61,938 nt of DNA from an uncultured Bacteroidales bacterium (GTDB lineage: Bacteria; Bacteroidota; Bacteroidia; Bacteroidales; Bacteroidaceae), in assembly GCA_902801485.1 (NCBI GenBank), contig CADCIP010000017.1, forward strand, positions 1 to 61,938, read 5' to 3'. This document shows, piece by piece, positions 28,756-41,928 of the stretch. Made by a program: the position numbers and the translations under genes. Positions within the stretch are counted from its first letter, which is position 1. Every line of letters begins with the position of its first letter. The notes under the pieces are model-generated. The model was not told the DNA's origin, did not search any database, and worked only from the letters and a program-made list of their open reading frames with translations.

Positions 28756-28859
28756 CATATTTATATCAAATAACCAAAATAAATGGATATAACTAAACAA
28801 CATTTCTGAATTAATGTAAAATAAAACACGTGTAATGACCTTTATTCGGCTTTTATCAT

Positions 28860-28867
28860 TATCTTTG
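28860..28867 (+). promoter_or_regulatory. -7 promoter element of the flavodiiron gene
   Basis: TATCTTTG, a perfect TAnnTTTG match, 44 nt before the ATG at 28911. Confidence 0.7.
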
Positions 28868-28910
28868 CATGATGAAAAAAAGATAAAACAAATAAAACAA
28901 CTATTATTAT

Positions 28911-30065
28911 ATGAAAGCAAACGTAAAATACATAGGCTGTGACGACGCAGAAATGAGTCTCTTCGAAAGTCAGTATATAACCCCAGAAGGAATGTGCTAC
29001 AATAGTTACCTTATCCTTGACGAGAAGGTTGCAGTAATGGACAGCGTTGATCCCAGAAAAACTGATATGTGGATGCAGAACCTATCTGCGGCACTTGAAG
29101 GCCGTATCCCAGACTATCTGATTGTTCAGCACATGGAGCCCGATCATTCCGGCTCTCTTGCAACTTTCAGAAAAGCATACCCCTCAGCCACTATCGTCGC
29201 CTCCGAGAAAGCCCTCGCCATTATGAAACAATTTGACGAGAACACCAACTTTGGTCCCACGATGTCTGTCAAAGAAGGCGATACACTCAGCTTGGGCAAG
29301 CGTACCCTTCAGTTCATCGGTGCATCGATGATCCATTGGCCCGAAGTAATAGTCACATACTGTCCCGAAGAAAAGACACTTTTCTCTGCTGATGGATTTG
29401 GGAAATTCGGTGTGATAGATGCCGATGCTGACGATTGGGCTTGCGAAGCCCGACGATACTACTTCAATATCTGTGGAAAATATGGAGCTCCCGTCAGTAC
29501 TCTCCTCAGAAAGGCTTCAGCCTTGGATATTCAGACCATCTGTCCTTTGCACGGCCCAATTCTTGAAGACGATAAACTTGCAGAAGCCATCCGCCTCTAT
29601 ACTATTTGGAGCAGCTATGGCATAGAGACAGAAGGTGTGCTAGTTGCTCATGCTTCCATTCACGGCAATACCAAAAAGGCTGCAGAAAAGCTGGCAGAAA
29701 TACTTAAGGAAAAAGGTGCGAAGAAGGTAGTGGTAGCTGATCTCTGCCGCGATGATATGGCAGAAGTAATAGAGGATGCCTTCCGTATGAACAAGTTGGT
29801 TGTTTGCGCATCTTCATACGATGGTGACGTTTTCCCACCCATGCACATGTTTCTCTGGAAGTTGAAACTCAAGGCATATCAAAACCGTACCATAGGCATC
29901 TTAGAAAACGGCACATGGGCACCTTCGGCAGGTAAAGCCATGCAGACCATAATAGAACAGATGAAAAACGTCACTGTTGCAGAGCCAATCGTTACCATTC
30001 GTTCTGCAATGAAACAAAACGACATTCCAGCACTGGAAACATTAGCCGATGCTGTATTGAAATGA
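28911..30065 (+). CDS. Flavodiiron protein (FprA-type oxygen/NO reductase)
   Basis: A 384-residue cytoplasmic protein. The N-terminal metallo-beta-lactamase fold holds the diiron ligands: HMEPDH (H, E, D/H), a His in MIHWPE, the Asp in FSADGFG and a His in CPLHGPIL. The C-terminal flavodoxin domain (about residues 240-384) begins VLVAHASIHGNTKKAAEKL, with the FMN-binding loop and the ENGTWAPSAG region. These enzymes reduce oxygen to water, or NO to nitrous oxide, and protect anaerobes. It is a single gene with its own promoter; no rubredoxin is next to it. Confidence 0.93.
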   Translation: MKANVKYIGCDDAEMSLFESQYITPEGMCYNSYLILDEKVAVMDSVDPRKTDMWMQNLSAALEGRIPDYLIVQHMEPDHSGSLATFRKAYPSATIVASEKALAIMKQFDENTNFGPTMSVKEGDTLSLGKRTLQFIGASMIHWPEVIVTYCPEEKTLFSADGFGKFGVIDADADDWACEARRYYFNICGKYGAPVSTLLRKASALDIQTICPLHGPILEDDKLAEAIRLYTIWSSYGIETEGVLVAHASIHGNTKKAAEKLAEILKEKGAKKVVVADLCRDDMAEVIEDAFRMNKLVVCASSYDGDVFPPMHMFLWKLKLKAYQNRTIGILENGTWAPSAGKAMQTIIEQMKNVTVAEPIVTIRSAMKQNDIPALETLADAVLK

Positions 30066-30070
30066 TGATT

Positions 30071-30763
30071 TTACGTCATTTTGTCGCAGAAAGCTTTGTA
30101 AGAAGTCTCTAATCTTGCTAGTTCAAAGGGTTTCAGTTGAAGGGAAAAAGTGCCCTTCAACTCCTCCAACCCGAAATATGCCTTTATTAAGCTCGCTAAA
30201 TTAAAGGATAGACCATCACCTCGTTTCATCAAGTAATAAGCAATCCTTACCAGATAATCTCTTTCGTGCTCAATGTAACGCAAACTGGAAAACAAGACAA
30301 AAGCGCAAGGCAGGGTGTTAACTTTTATCAGGAATGGAATCCACTCATAGGTTTCCATGGAAAAACAATCAAAAAGGTGGCGAACTTCTTCATGGTTCCT
30401 CATATATGGCAGTAGGAAAGAAAGAGTCTTCTTTTGGTCTATGTTGTTCATCATATGACAGAGGCCTATGAATCTATCATCCCAAATGGAAACTTCGCCG
30501 TTTTCAACACGTTGGACAAGAGCTTTCAACATAACCAACAAGAATGCCTTGGAATTATTCTGAAACAAATGGGAGAAAAGACGCCAGAAGACATCCGGAG
30601 CAAGTTCCAATGCATATTTCTCGCCTAGCATATAAACCGCTGTGCGGAAATCGGAATGTGAAAAAGAACTCAACAACATCGAAAGAGCATTATAGTCCTC
30701 GGCTAAAATTAATGGTTTTACCCTTCTGTCAACCTGAAAGCTATAATGAACATCACGTATCAT
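30071..30763 (-). CDS. Hypothetical protein, all-helical
   Basis: A 230-residue protein without signal peptide or membrane segment. It is rich in Leu, Phe and Arg, with HEAT/TPR-like amphipathic helices (e.g. YNALSMLLSSFSHSDFRTAV, FLLVMLKALVQRVENGE), but no family I recognise. It is convergent with the flavodiiron gene (5 bp between stops). A TATCTTTA, one base off the -7 consensus, lies about 15 nt before the ATG. No function is proposed. Confidence 0.6.
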   Translation of the reverse strand: MIRDVHYSFQVDRRVKPLILAEDYNALSMLLSSFSHSDFRTAVYMLGEKYALELAPDVFWRLFSHLFQNNSKAFLLVMLKALVQRVENGEVSIWDDRFIGLCHMMNNIDQKKTLSFLLPYMRNHEEVRHLFDCFSMETYEWIPFLIKVNTLPCAFVLFSSLRYIEHERDYLVRIAYYLMKRGDGLSFNLASLIKAYFGLEELKGTFSLQLKPFELARLETSYKAFCDKMT

Positions 30764-30840
30764 TTTAATTGTAAAGATACATCAAATATGTTTATAAATA
30801 ACCCTTCAACTTCTTATCTTTGTAATGTATAAACAAATCA

Positions 30841-31455
30841 TTACAACTCATCTATGCTAACAAAGCCTTTTACTACACAATAGATAATAATATCTGCAAG
30901 GGAACGAGCGTGAATCTTTTCCATGATATTCTTACGATGAGATATCACGGTAGTTGTTGCTAAAGAAAGCAAATCAGCTATTTCCTTATTTATATAACCT
31001 TTACAAAGCAGTATTGCAACTTCTATCTCACGAGAAGAGAGAATTTCTTTCTGCTCTATCTGGCGAGCCATATTTATTGCATGATCATGCCCCATATGCT
31101 GCAAAGCCATGATATCACCTACTATCTGCTTCTCTGTCTGGCAGATGTTAAGCGTATGGAAACCCTTTATCTGCATGTCACCCTTCACTAAGACAATTGT
31201 CTTCTTAGGATATTGGCGGAAAAAAGTGGGCTGCTGAAAATAGATATTGGAAGAAATAAAAAAGTGAAGGAACCCGGACACATCTCCGAGTTCCATCAAT
31301 TCTTTGGAACTTGTAAAAACTTGTATTTCTGCCATAGGCAGCAGTCGGCCTAACAAATGCTGCAGGCCAATGCACGTAAGTACATTACTGTCTATGACGG
31401 CAAACTTGATGTTAACCTTATCGACAGACGAGAAACTGTCTGAATGCTGGATCAT
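30841..31455 (-). CDS. LuxR-type regulator with degenerate receiver domain
   Basis: A 204-residue protein from the ATG at 31455, which overlaps the phosphorylase stop as ATGA. The N-terminal half is laid out as a response-regulator receiver ([20 protein letters not shown], with one acidic residue, D22), but the beta-3 strand reads FLHFFISSN (residues 62-70): there is no phospho-accepting Asp. The C-terminal half is a clear LuxR/FixJ helix-turn-helix ([43 protein letters not shown]). It is the third gene of the glycogen operon, so I infer it reports metabolic state by a route other than phosphorylation. Confidence 0.8.
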   Translation of the reverse strand: MIQHSDSFSSVDKVNIKFAVIDSNVLTCIGLQHLLGRLLPMAEIQVFTSSKELMELGDVSGFLHFFISSNIYFQQPTFFRQYPKKTIVLVKGDMQIKGFHTLNICQTEKQIVGDIMALQHMGHDHAINMARQIEQKEILSSREIEVAILLCKGYINKEIADLLSLATTTVISHRKNIMEKIHARSLADIIIYCVVKGFVSIDEL

Positions 31456-34016
31456 ACAAACCACTTAACATAACAGAAATCCTGACGATGAGGTAGGTTC
31501 TCATTCTTGGGATACATACGGTAGCAAACCTTGAAACTTCCGGCATTATCCACACTATGCGATGCTCGGAAGGTATAACGGTTGCCTTCAACATTCACCA
31601 GTTCAAAATCGTTGACATGGTAAATATGGTCTTCGCCATGAACATCTGTCTGCAAGGTTACCAGTTCTATACCGATGGCGTTGTCCAGGCCAGCCTCATC
31701 CACCACAACCTCAACATTGTACTTCTTGCCTGATTCGATATTGCCATTCATCACTTCCTCAGATTTTCTGATGTCAATCACATTAATAGCATCCCAACGT
31801 TCTGCAACAGTTTCTTTCCAAAGTGCAATCTCGTGTGCCAACCTTCTATTATCAGCATTGAGGGCTAACGAACGATCACGCAACTTATTGTAGAATTTGT
31901 TATAGTAATCATCCAATTGTCTTTTCATAGTGTAATGAGGTGCAATCTGTGCAATGGAATTCTTAATTACTTTAATCCATCCCGGACTAAATCCTTTTTC
32001 ATTCTTGGCATAGTAGAGAGGCATTATTTCGTTCTCAAGGAGCGAGTAGATTGTAGCGGCATCCAACTGATCCTGATACTCTTGATTCTGATAGGTACGC
32101 TTTTCTGTCAAGGCCCATCCCGCACCTTCACGATAGCCCTCAAGCCACCAGCCATCTAAGACAGAAAGGTTTACAACGCCATTCATCTCGGCTTTCTCAC
32201 CAGATGTACCTGATGCTTCAAGCGGACGAGTTGGTGTATTCATCCAGATATCAACACCACTAACTAAACGACGGGCAAGTTGCATATCATAATTCTCTAA
32301 AAAAATGATCTTGCCAAGGAACTCTGGACGCTGGCTTATCTCGAAGATTTTCTTGATAAGTCCCTGTCCCGCCCCATCTGCAGGATGTGCTTTTCCTGTA
32401 TAAAGGAACTGAACAGGATGATCTGGATTGTTAACAATCTTAGCTAAACGATCGAGGTCTGTAAACAAAAGGTGAGCACGCTTATATGTAGCAAAACGTC
32501 GACCGAAACCAATTAGCAAGGCATTGGGATTAATCTTCTCCATTAAATTTACAACACGAGAAGGATCGCCCTGATTCTTCAACCAGCTGTCACGGAACTG
32601 CTCGCGAATATATTCAACCAACTTGGTCTTCAGTTTCATACGCGTTTCCCAAACTTCCTCATCACTTACATTATATATTGCCTCCCATATGGTCTGGTTG
32701 CTTTGATCACTGAGGTGCTTGGCATCAAAATGCTTAGCGTAAAGCTGACGCCACTCATTAGCACACCAAGTGGGGAAGTGGACACCATTTGTTACGTACC
32801 CCACATGACTCTCTTCTGGGTAATATCCCTTCCATATACCAGCAAACATTTTCTTGCTTACTTCGCCATGTAACCAACTTACGCCGTTAACTTCCTGAGA
32901 AGTATTGCAGGCGAATGTTGACATACAGAAACGTTCTGAGTGGTCATCGGGGTTCATACGACCCATTCCGATAAAATCATCCCAACTGATACCCAGCATT
33001 TGGGAATAACCACTCATATACTTGCTGAAAAGGCCCTCATCAAAGTAATCATGACCAGCAGGAACAGGTGTATGAACAGTGTATAGAGATGAAGCACGAA
33101 CAAGTTCAAGAGCCATAGTGAAACTCATACCCTCATTAACGTAGTCTACCAGACGCTGAACATTGCAAAGTGCAGCATGTCCCTCGTTGCAATGATATAC
33201 ATCCTTCTTTATACCCAGCTTCTTAAGCGTAAGCACACCACCAATGCCGAGTAAAATTTCCTGTTTCAAACGATTTTCCCAATCGCCGCCATATAAGGCA
33301 TGAGTAATGCTGCGGTCAAACTCAGAATTCATCTCGTTGTCTGTATCCAGCAGATAAAGCTTAATACGCCCAACATTAACACGCCACACATAAGCATGTA
33401 CATGATAATTCATATAAGGTACATCTACAACAAAAGGTGTACCGTCCTCATTCATCTGTTGTTCAATAGGAAGAGTGCCAAAGTTCTGTGCCTCGTAATT
33501 AGCAATTTGCTGGCCATCCATACTCAAGGTCTGAGTGAAATAACCGTAACGGTACAGGAATCCTATAGCACACATATCCACATTGGAGTCACTAGCTTCT
33601 TTTAGATAATCACCAGCCAAAATACCTAATCCGCCAGAATAAATCTTCAGCACTTGATTCAGTCCATACTCCATACAAAAATAGGCTACACTGGCACGCG
33701 TTTTGTCTGGCTTAACATCCATATATGCGCGGAACTCATCGTACACATCATTCACCTTCTGGATGATAGCCTTGTCCTTAGCCAATTTCTCCATTTTTTC
33801 AAAACTGATACGCTCTAACAGCAAAACTGGGTTTTGTGCACATTTCTCGTACAAGGGTTTGTCCAGAAGGCGAAACAGACTTCTAGCGTTGTGGTTCCAT
33901 GACCACCACATATTATGTGCGAGTTCTTCCAACTTGCTCAACTCTGCCGGAACATTACTCTTTACAGTAATGGGTTTCCAACAAGGTTGATTAGTATTAC
34001 TTGCTTTTATTCTCAT
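31452..34016 (-). CDS. Alpha-glucan phosphorylase (GT35, DUF3417-type)
   Basis: An 854-residue enzyme that releases glucose-1-phosphate from glycogen. The DUF3417 N-terminus ([30 protein letters not shown]) marks the short bacterial phosphorylase group. The catalytic part contains FCMEYGLN, the nucleotide/phosphate region [14 protein letters not shown] and the PLP-site region [23 protein letters not shown]; the PLP lysine is in the SGTSGEK motif as in the family. A C-terminal beta-rich extension (about residues 750-854) resembles a carbohydrate-binding fold. It lies 27 bp after the glycogen synthase gene, so storage and mobilisation are co-transcribed. Confidence 0.92.
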   Translation of the reverse strand: MRIKASNTNQPCWKPITVKSNVPAELSKLEELAHNMWWSWNHNARSLFRLLDKPLYEKCAQNPVLLLERISFEKMEKLAKDKAIIQKVNDVYDEFRAYMDVKPDKTRASVAYFCMEYGLNQVLKIYSGGLGILAGDYLKEASDSNVDMCAIGFLYRYGYFTQTLSMDGQQIANYEAQNFGTLPIEQQMNEDGTPFVVDVPYMNYHVHAYVWRVNVGRIKLYLLDTDNEMNSEFDRSITHALYGGDWENRLKQEILLGIGGVLTLKKLGIKKDVYHCNEGHAALCNVQRLVDYVNEGMSFTMALELVRASSLYTVHTPVPAGHDYFDEGLFSKYMSGYSQMLGISWDDFIGMGRMNPDDHSERFCMSTFACNTSQEVNGVSWLHGEVSKKMFAGIWKGYYPEESHVGYVTNGVHFPTWCANEWRQLYAKHFDAKHLSDQSNQTIWEAIYNVSDEEVWETRMKLKTKLVEYIREQFRDSWLKNQGDPSRVVNLMEKINPNALLIGFGRRFATYKRAHLLFTDLDRLAKIVNNPDHPVQFLYTGKAHPADGAGQGLIKKIFEISQRPEFLGKIIFLENYDMQLARRLVSGVDIWMNTPTRPLEASGTSGEKAEMNGVVNLSVLDGWWLEGYREGAGWALTEKRTYQNQEYQDQLDAATIYSLLENEIMPLYYAKNEKGFSPGWIKVIKNSIAQIAPHYTMKRQLDDYYNKFYNKLRDRSLALNADNRRLAHEIALWKETVAERWDAINVIDIRKSEEVMNGNIESGKKYNVEVVVDEAGLDNAIGIELVTLQTDVHGEDHIYHVNDFELVNVEGNRYTFRASHSVDNAGSFKVCYRMYPKNENLPHRQDFCYVKWFV

Positions 34017-34043
34017 TTATTTTTTTAATAGTATAATGAATAT

Positions 34044-35705
34044 TTATTTTAACAATCTTTTATTTCTTTTGTTTAAAGCAAAACTATAGGCATCAAAATA
34101 ATATGCAATAAAGTGTTTCCAAAGAGCTTTCTCTGAGAGTTTTGACGTCTTCTTTCGTACCGCCTCTTGTTTCCTGGCATCAAATGTAGAATATTCCGCA
34201 ATGACAGATAAGATATTATCTACAATCTCGTTAAAGTTATAATCGTTTCGAGCAATAACCTCAACACCATCCGAGATCTTACTCTGATGCCCCACCAGCT
34301 TATTAGCCCACATACCAAAACCGGAAACCGATGTCGTGATACAGGGAACATGGAATGCTACCGCTTCCAACGGAGTATAGCCCCAAGGCTCATAATAAGA
34401 AGGATAAATAGCAAGATCATCGCCAATTAACAAATCGTAGTATGGCATATTAAAGATACCATCATCTCCATCTAAATAACAGGGAACAAAGACAACCTTA
34501 ACACGACTTTCTTTGTTATTATGCATGCCGTGCGAATGAAGAAAATTAACCACCCTGTCGGACTCTTGATTGTGTAAAATGTGGGTATATAGTGGATCAA
34601 CCAGTGGCGTTTTATAAACAGTATCATACTTCAATCTGTCTTTAAGGTCTGCACGAGGAGCCTCCACCCAACCGGGAACCTGAATCATAGCAAGAACGGG
34701 ACGCTGAATACCTTGTTCATACAAGCCTCTATACATAGTCTCAAGGAACACATCAATGCCTTTGTTCTTATATTCATAACGACCGCTGATAGCAAGCACC
34801 ATTGTATCATCTGCAATTTCTGTTCCAGTTAAAGCATTTGCTACACGGAAAATTTGCTTGCGAGCCTTTTCTCTGGCAAAAGCAAATTTCGTGCCACGAG
34901 GAACAAAGTCCTGCTCAAAGCCATTCATTAGAACAGCATCACATTCTTTATCCAGCAACTCCTTGCACTCGTTAGCAGTAACATCACTTACAGTTGTAAA
35001 ACAGTCAACATTATGTGCCGTCTGACGCTCGATACTATGCTTAGACTCCATATTTAACTCTTGAGCCATCTGATTACCATTGTAAGCCCACAGATAATCA
35101 TACAAGGGTTTATGGTTGCCGGCTATACTGCGTCCAATGCTGGTAGCGTGGGTGGTAAAGATGGTTGCAATCTCAGGCACATGCTGTTGAATATAAAGTG
35201 CACCCATACAAGTCATCCACTCATGAACCTGATATACTACATTTTTCTTCTTGCTCAGGTTATGGCGATAGAAACTTTCAACCACCAGTCCGGCTGCATA
35301 TGCAAACATGCAAGCTTCGTCGTAGTCACCGTATGCATGTAGGCTATCAACCTGATAATAGTTCCAGGCGGCTGCGTAAATATCATTCTTTATGGCAAAA
35401 TACGGGGTGAAGTCAACCAAGATTACATAAGGCTGACCAGGAATATTCCATCGGCCAACACGAATAAGCAACCCTTCCTCCGCCGCTTTCTTTGTCCAGG
35501 AAGGCCACAGTTTTTTATCTTCTATAAATAGAGGATTCTCTTTGTTCAACCAAAAATCAGGCCCTATGAAGGCTAAATTGCCTTTTATCGTTTCCTGAAG
35601 TGTCTTTGCTCTGGTACTGAGTACGGTATAAATACCGCCAACTTTATTACATACTTCCCAACTGCTCTCAAAGATGAAGTCGGGACATAAACTCTTATTT
35701 GCCAT
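34044..35705 (-). CDS. Glycogen synthase, GT3 (eukaryote-like) family
   Basis: A 553-residue glycosyltransferase that extends alpha-1,4-glucan. The GT3 signature start FIFESSWEVCNKVGGIYTVLSTRA, QVHEWMTCMGALYIQ, TTHATSIGRSIAG and the acceptor-side FEPWGYTPLEA-type motif (YYEPWGYTPLEAVAFHVPCITT) are all visible. Bacteroidetes use this UDP-glucose-type synthase rather than the ADP-glucose GT5 enzyme of most bacteria. It is shorter than animal or yeast GYS (about 700) and lacks their regulatory tails. First gene of the glycogen operon, with a clear promoter. Confidence 0.92.
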   Translation of the reverse strand: MANKSLCPDFIFESSWEVCNKVGGIYTVLSTRAKTLQETIKGNLAFIGPDFWLNKENPLFIEDKKLWPSWTKKAAEEGLLIRVGRWNIPGQPYVILVDFTPYFAIKNDIYAAAWNYYQVDSLHAYGDYDEACMFAYAAGLVVESFYRHNLSKKKNVVYQVHEWMTCMGALYIQQHVPEIATIFTTHATSIGRSIAGNHKPLYDYLWAYNGNQMAQELNMESKHSIERQTAHNVDCFTTVSDVTANECKELLDKECDAVLMNGFEQDFVPRGTKFAFAREKARKQIFRVANALTGTEIADDTMVLAISGRYEYKNKGIDVFLETMYRGLYEQGIQRPVLAMIQVPGWVEAPRADLKDRLKYDTVYKTPLVDPLYTHILHNQESDRVVNFLHSHGMHNNKESRVKVVFVPCYLDGDDGIFNMPYYDLLIGDDLAIYPSYYEPWGYTPLEAVAFHVPCITTSVSGFGMWANKLVGHQSKISDGVEVIARNDYNFNEIVDNILSVIAEYSTFDARKQEAVRKKTSKLSEKALWKHFIAYYFDAYSFALNKRNKRLLK

Positions 35706-35737
35706 TAAATTGATGTCTTATGCTTTTAAATCGCATG

Positions 35738-35745
35738 CAAAGGTA
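35738..35745 (-). promoter_or_regulatory. -7 promoter element of the glycogen operon
   Basis: TACCTTTG on the minus strand, TAnnTTTG match, 33 nt before the glycogen synthase ATG. Confidence 0.65.
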
Positions 35746-35802
35746 TAACAATTATTCGATTGCAAGAAATCTTTCCTGTTTTTTTGACTTATGTCAATAT
35801 TG

Positions 35803-35829
35803 AAAAAAAAGGGGAGCCGAAATCTCCCC
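35803..35829 (-). terminator. Rho-independent terminator of the beta-galactosidase gene
   Basis: On the minus strand GGGGAG (35829-35824) pairs with CTCCCC (35816-35811) across a 7-nt loop, followed by eight T. It starts 8 bp after the GH2 stop codon. Confidence 0.85.
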
Positions 35830-35836
35830 TATCCTC

Positions 35837-39388
<3,552 letters not shown>

Positions 39389-39418
39389 TTATTATTAATA
39401 TATGTTATTTCGTGGCCA

Positions 39419-39426
39419 CAAAGATA
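39419..39426 (-). promoter_or_regulatory. -7 promoter element of the beta-galactosidase gene
   Basis: TATCTTTG on the minus strand, perfect TAnnTTTG match, 40 nt before the ATG; back to back with the monooxygenase promoter. Confidence 0.7.
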
Positions 39427-39447
39427 ATAAAATTCAGGGAATTTTCG

Positions 39448-39455
39448 TAATTTTG
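39448..39455 (+). promoter_or_regulatory. -7 promoter element of the ABM/symporter operon
   Basis: TAATTTTG, TAnnTTTG match, 41 nt before the ATG at 39496. Confidence 0.65.
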
Positions 39456-39495
39456 TATAACGAAAATATATTGTTTAATTAAAATTGACACAGTT

Positions 39496-39771
39496 ATGTT
39501 AAGACTAAATTGTTTTTTCCAAGCCAAAAAGGGGCAGTATGAACGAGCTTTAGAAGCTGCTATTGTACTGGTTGCAAAATCTCAGAATCACCCTGGATGC
39601 ATTGCCTATGATGTTTTCGAAAGTGCGACCCGTCCTGATGTCTTCTGTATTATCGAAACATGGGCCGATCAGACATCTTTGGATGCTCACAGCAAAACGC
39701 CAGAATTCATCGAGAACGTTGGCATCATCAACGAATGCGGTGAAATGAAGATTGAAATAATGGAGAAGTAA
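39496..39771 (+). CDS. Antibiotic-biosynthesis-monooxygenase (ABM) domain protein
   Basis: A 91-residue single-domain ferredoxin-like fold of the ABM/YgiN family: LRLNCFFQAKKGQYERALEAA, HPGCIAYDVFES and the WADQTSLDAHSKTPEF motif are typical. Members include quinol monooxygenases and haem-degrading enzymes, but the general annotation does not fix a substrate. It is 9 bp before an SSS-type symporter gene and probably co-transcribed with it. Confidence 0.85.
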   Translation: MLRLNCFFQAKKGQYERALEAAIVLVAKSQNHPGCIAYDVFESATRPDVFCIIETWADQTSLDAHSKTPEFIENVGIINECGEMKIEIMEK

Positions 39772-39780
39772 AACCCATTT

Positions 39781-41226
39781 GTGACTAATTTTATTGTTTT
39801 CTCCGCTCTCGCCTTTTACATCCTTCTGTTGTTTGCTTTTGCACGGAAGGCAAAATCTAAGGGCGACAATGATGCTTTTTTTCGTGCCAGCAGGAAGTCT
39901 CCTTGGCTTCTTGTTGCATTTGGCATGATAGGATCCAGCATTAGCGGCGTAAGTTTAATCAGCGTACCAGGTTGGGTGAATCAGAATGGCATGACCTATA
40001 TTCAGATGTGTCTGGGTTTCTTTGCCGGCTACGTGGTCATCGCCTTTCTGCTTCTCCCTTTATATTACCGACTGCGTCTGACCAGCATTTACTGTTATCT
40101 GGCAGAGCGTTTTGGACGAAGAAGTCATCTTACGGCTGCTTGCTTTTTTCTGTTAAGCAAACTGACCGGTGCTTCTGCACGTCTATATCTTACCTGTACA
40201 GTACTTCACGAAATGGCTATTCGTCAACTCGGCCTTCCTTTTTGGTTTACGATAAGTATTGTTTTGTTGGCAATATTTTTCTATACTCACCATGGTGGCA
40301 CAGAAAACATTGTTCGTACAGATGCCCTGCAGACTTTCTGTATGCTTCTTGCCACAGCCTTTATCACCTGGGGCGTATCTGCAAAGATGAATCTCTCCCC
40401 CTCAAGCATTGCTGACGTTGTGGTTCAGAGCCCTATGGGACAGATGTTCTGCTGGGATATAACAAGTACCAAGTTCTTCTTGCGCCAGTTCATAAACGGC
40501 ATGTTCATAACAATTGCGATGAACGGAATTGACCAGGATATGATGCAAAAGAATCTTACTTGTCCCTCTCTGCGTGCTGCACAAAAAAACATGTGTTTAT
40601 ACGGATTCTGCATACTGCCTGTAAACCTACTTTTTCTAACTCTCGGCGTCTTGCTATATACCTTTGCTACCCAAAGTGGCATTGCCATTCCAAAAGATGG
40701 AGACAGTTTGCTGCCTATGCTTGTAGGTTGCGGAGCATTAGGACACCTTGTCATCTTCCCTTTTACAATTGGTATCACTGCTGCGGCATTATCCAGTGCA
40801 GACAGTGCCATGACATCGCTGACTACCAGTATCTGTATTGATATACTGAAAGTAGAACGACAGGGATATGATGAAAAAAAAGCTTTGCGGACACGCTATA
40901 CCGTACATGCTACGGTGGCTCTGGCTTTTGCCCTCTGTATAGCCATTTTCCATATAGCTGGTAGCGGAACAATCATAGACACCATCTACCGTTTGGCAGG
41001 CTACACATACGGTCCAATTTTAGGAATCTTTTTCTTTGGCCTTTTTACACATAGGCTAGTTATTGACAAGTTCGTACCTTATTTAGCCATTTTTTCGTCC
41101 ATAGCATGCATACTTTTAGACTATCTTACTCCCATTCTATTTACCTATCATTTCAGCTATGAACTGCTGCTGATTAACGCATCATTAACATTCTTTGGCT
41201 TGTGGTTTCTCTCCAAAAAGAATTGA
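39781..41226 (+). CDS. Sodium:solute symporter (SSS family)
   Basis: A 481-residue inner-membrane transporter with about 13 hydrophobic segments. SSS features: the GMIGSSISGVSLISVPGWV region early on, YYRLRLTSIYCYLAERFGRRSH in the TM3 loop, and ITAAALSSADSAMTSLTTSI (the sodium-site helix). Translation starts at GTG (39781); no nearby ATG fits. A stem-loop 70 bp after the stop ends the unit. The substrate cannot be told from sequence. Confidence 0.9.
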   Translation: MTNFIVFSALAFYILLLFAFARKAKSKGDNDAFFRASRKSPWLLVAFGMIGSSISGVSLISVPGWVNQNGMTYIQMCLGFFAGYVVIAFLLLPLYYRLRLTSIYCYLAERFGRRSHLTAACFFLLSKLTGASARLYLTCTVLHEMAIRQLGLPFWFTISIVLLAIFFYTHHGGTENIVRTDALQTFCMLLATAFITWGVSAKMNLSPSSIADVVVQSPMGQMFCWDITSTKFFLRQFINGMFITIAMNGIDQDMMQKNLTCPSLRAAQKNMCLYGFCILPVNLLFLTLGVLLYTFATQSGIAIPKDGDSLLPMLVGCGALGHLVIFPFTIGITAAALSSADSAMTSLTTSICIDILKVERQGYDEKKALRTRYTVHATVALAFALCIAIFHIAGSGTIIDTIYRLAGYTYGPILGIFFFGLFTHRLVIDKFVPYLAIFSSIACILLDYLTPILFTYHFSYELLLINASLTFFGLWFLSKKN

Positions 41227-41296
41227 TGTAACAAACAATTGTATGCAAACATGGCCCCGATTGAGACCTTCCCCCAAGCATGCTCTTGACAAAACA

Positions 41297-41334
41297 AGAG
41301 GAGCAGGCCTGGACTCTACCTAATCTGCTCCTCT
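41297..41334. terminator. Probable bidirectional terminator hairpin
   Basis: Perfect 10-bp inverted repeat AGAGGAGCAG (41297-41306) / CTGCTCCTCT (41325-41334) with an 18-nt loop, between the convergent symporter and DUF3127 genes. Weak T-rich tails on each side (ATTAATTT; TTGTTTTG) make termination likely but not certain. Confidence 0.7.
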
Positions 41335-41367
41335 AATTAATTTACAAAAACCAATTTTGGCAAAAAG

Positions 41368-41787
41368 TCAGAACGGCAAATCTTCTCCATCAGCAGCAGG
41401 AGCAAAGGGAGTCGTCTCGCCAGCAGGAGCGGCAGGAGCCTGAGTGGGAACAGGAGCACCACCGAAAGGAGTTGTGTCGGGAGCCAAAGGAGCGGCTGTA
41501 GCTGCTGCTGTCTGAACGTTACGGTCAACGCGGAAAGCACGTACGCCATTATACCAACGACCCTGATACTCGCGAGCATCAATATCGAAGGAGACTGTCA
41601 TTATCTCACCTAATTGAATATTAAACTGCTGCATACGGTCTGCACCAAAAACCTCAAAGAAAAGTTTACGTGGGTACTGATCCATAGTTTCAAGAACATA
41701 CTGACCGCAAATCCATTCATTTCCAGTTCTATTAGACGTACCCTTTCTTGGTTCGAGTACTGCGATGATTTTGCCTGTTATTTCCAT
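41368..41787 (-). CDS. DUF3127 (single-strand-DNA-binding-like) protein
   Basis: A 139-residue protein. The first 95 residues form an OB-fold-like DUF3127 domain (EITGKIIAVLEPRKGTSNRTG... WICGQYVLETMDQYPRKLFFEVFG). A Pro/Ala-rich disordered linker and an acidic tip, DGEDLPF, follow. The tip mirrors the DDDIPF tail by which SSB recruits repair and replication proteins. The gene is divergent from dnaN, in keeping with a DNA-metabolism role. No enzymatic activity is expected. The binding of DNA is inference from the domain and tip. Confidence 0.85.
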   Translation of the reverse strand: MEITGKIIAVLEPRKGTSNRTGNEWICGQYVLETMDQYPRKLFFEVFGADRMQQFNIQLGEIMTVSFDIDAREYQGRWYNGVRAFRVDRNVQTAAATAAPLAPDTTPFGGAPVPTQAPAAPAGETTPFAPAADGEDLPF

Positions 41788-41820
41788 TGTTATATATATG
41801 TTATATTAAAAATCGTGGCA

Positions 41821-41828
41821 CAAAGGTA
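41821..41828 (-). promoter_or_regulatory. -7 promoter element of the DUF3127 gene
   Basis: TACCTTTG on the minus strand, TAnnTTTG match, 34 nt before the ATG. Confidence 0.65.
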
Positions 41829-41891
41829 TGAAAAAATAACTTACTATGTGTTTTTTTCGGATTGTTTTTTTTGGTGTACGGGAAAAATCAG

Positions 41892-41899
41892 TATCTTTG
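41892..41899 (+). promoter_or_regulatory. -7 promoter element of the dnaN operon
   Basis: TATCTTTG, perfect TAnnTTTG match, 30 nt before the dnaN ATG; the only strong promoter seen ahead of seven tightly packed genes. Confidence 0.7.
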
Positions 41900-41928
41900 T
41901 ACAAAAATAAACAATACATATTATTAAA

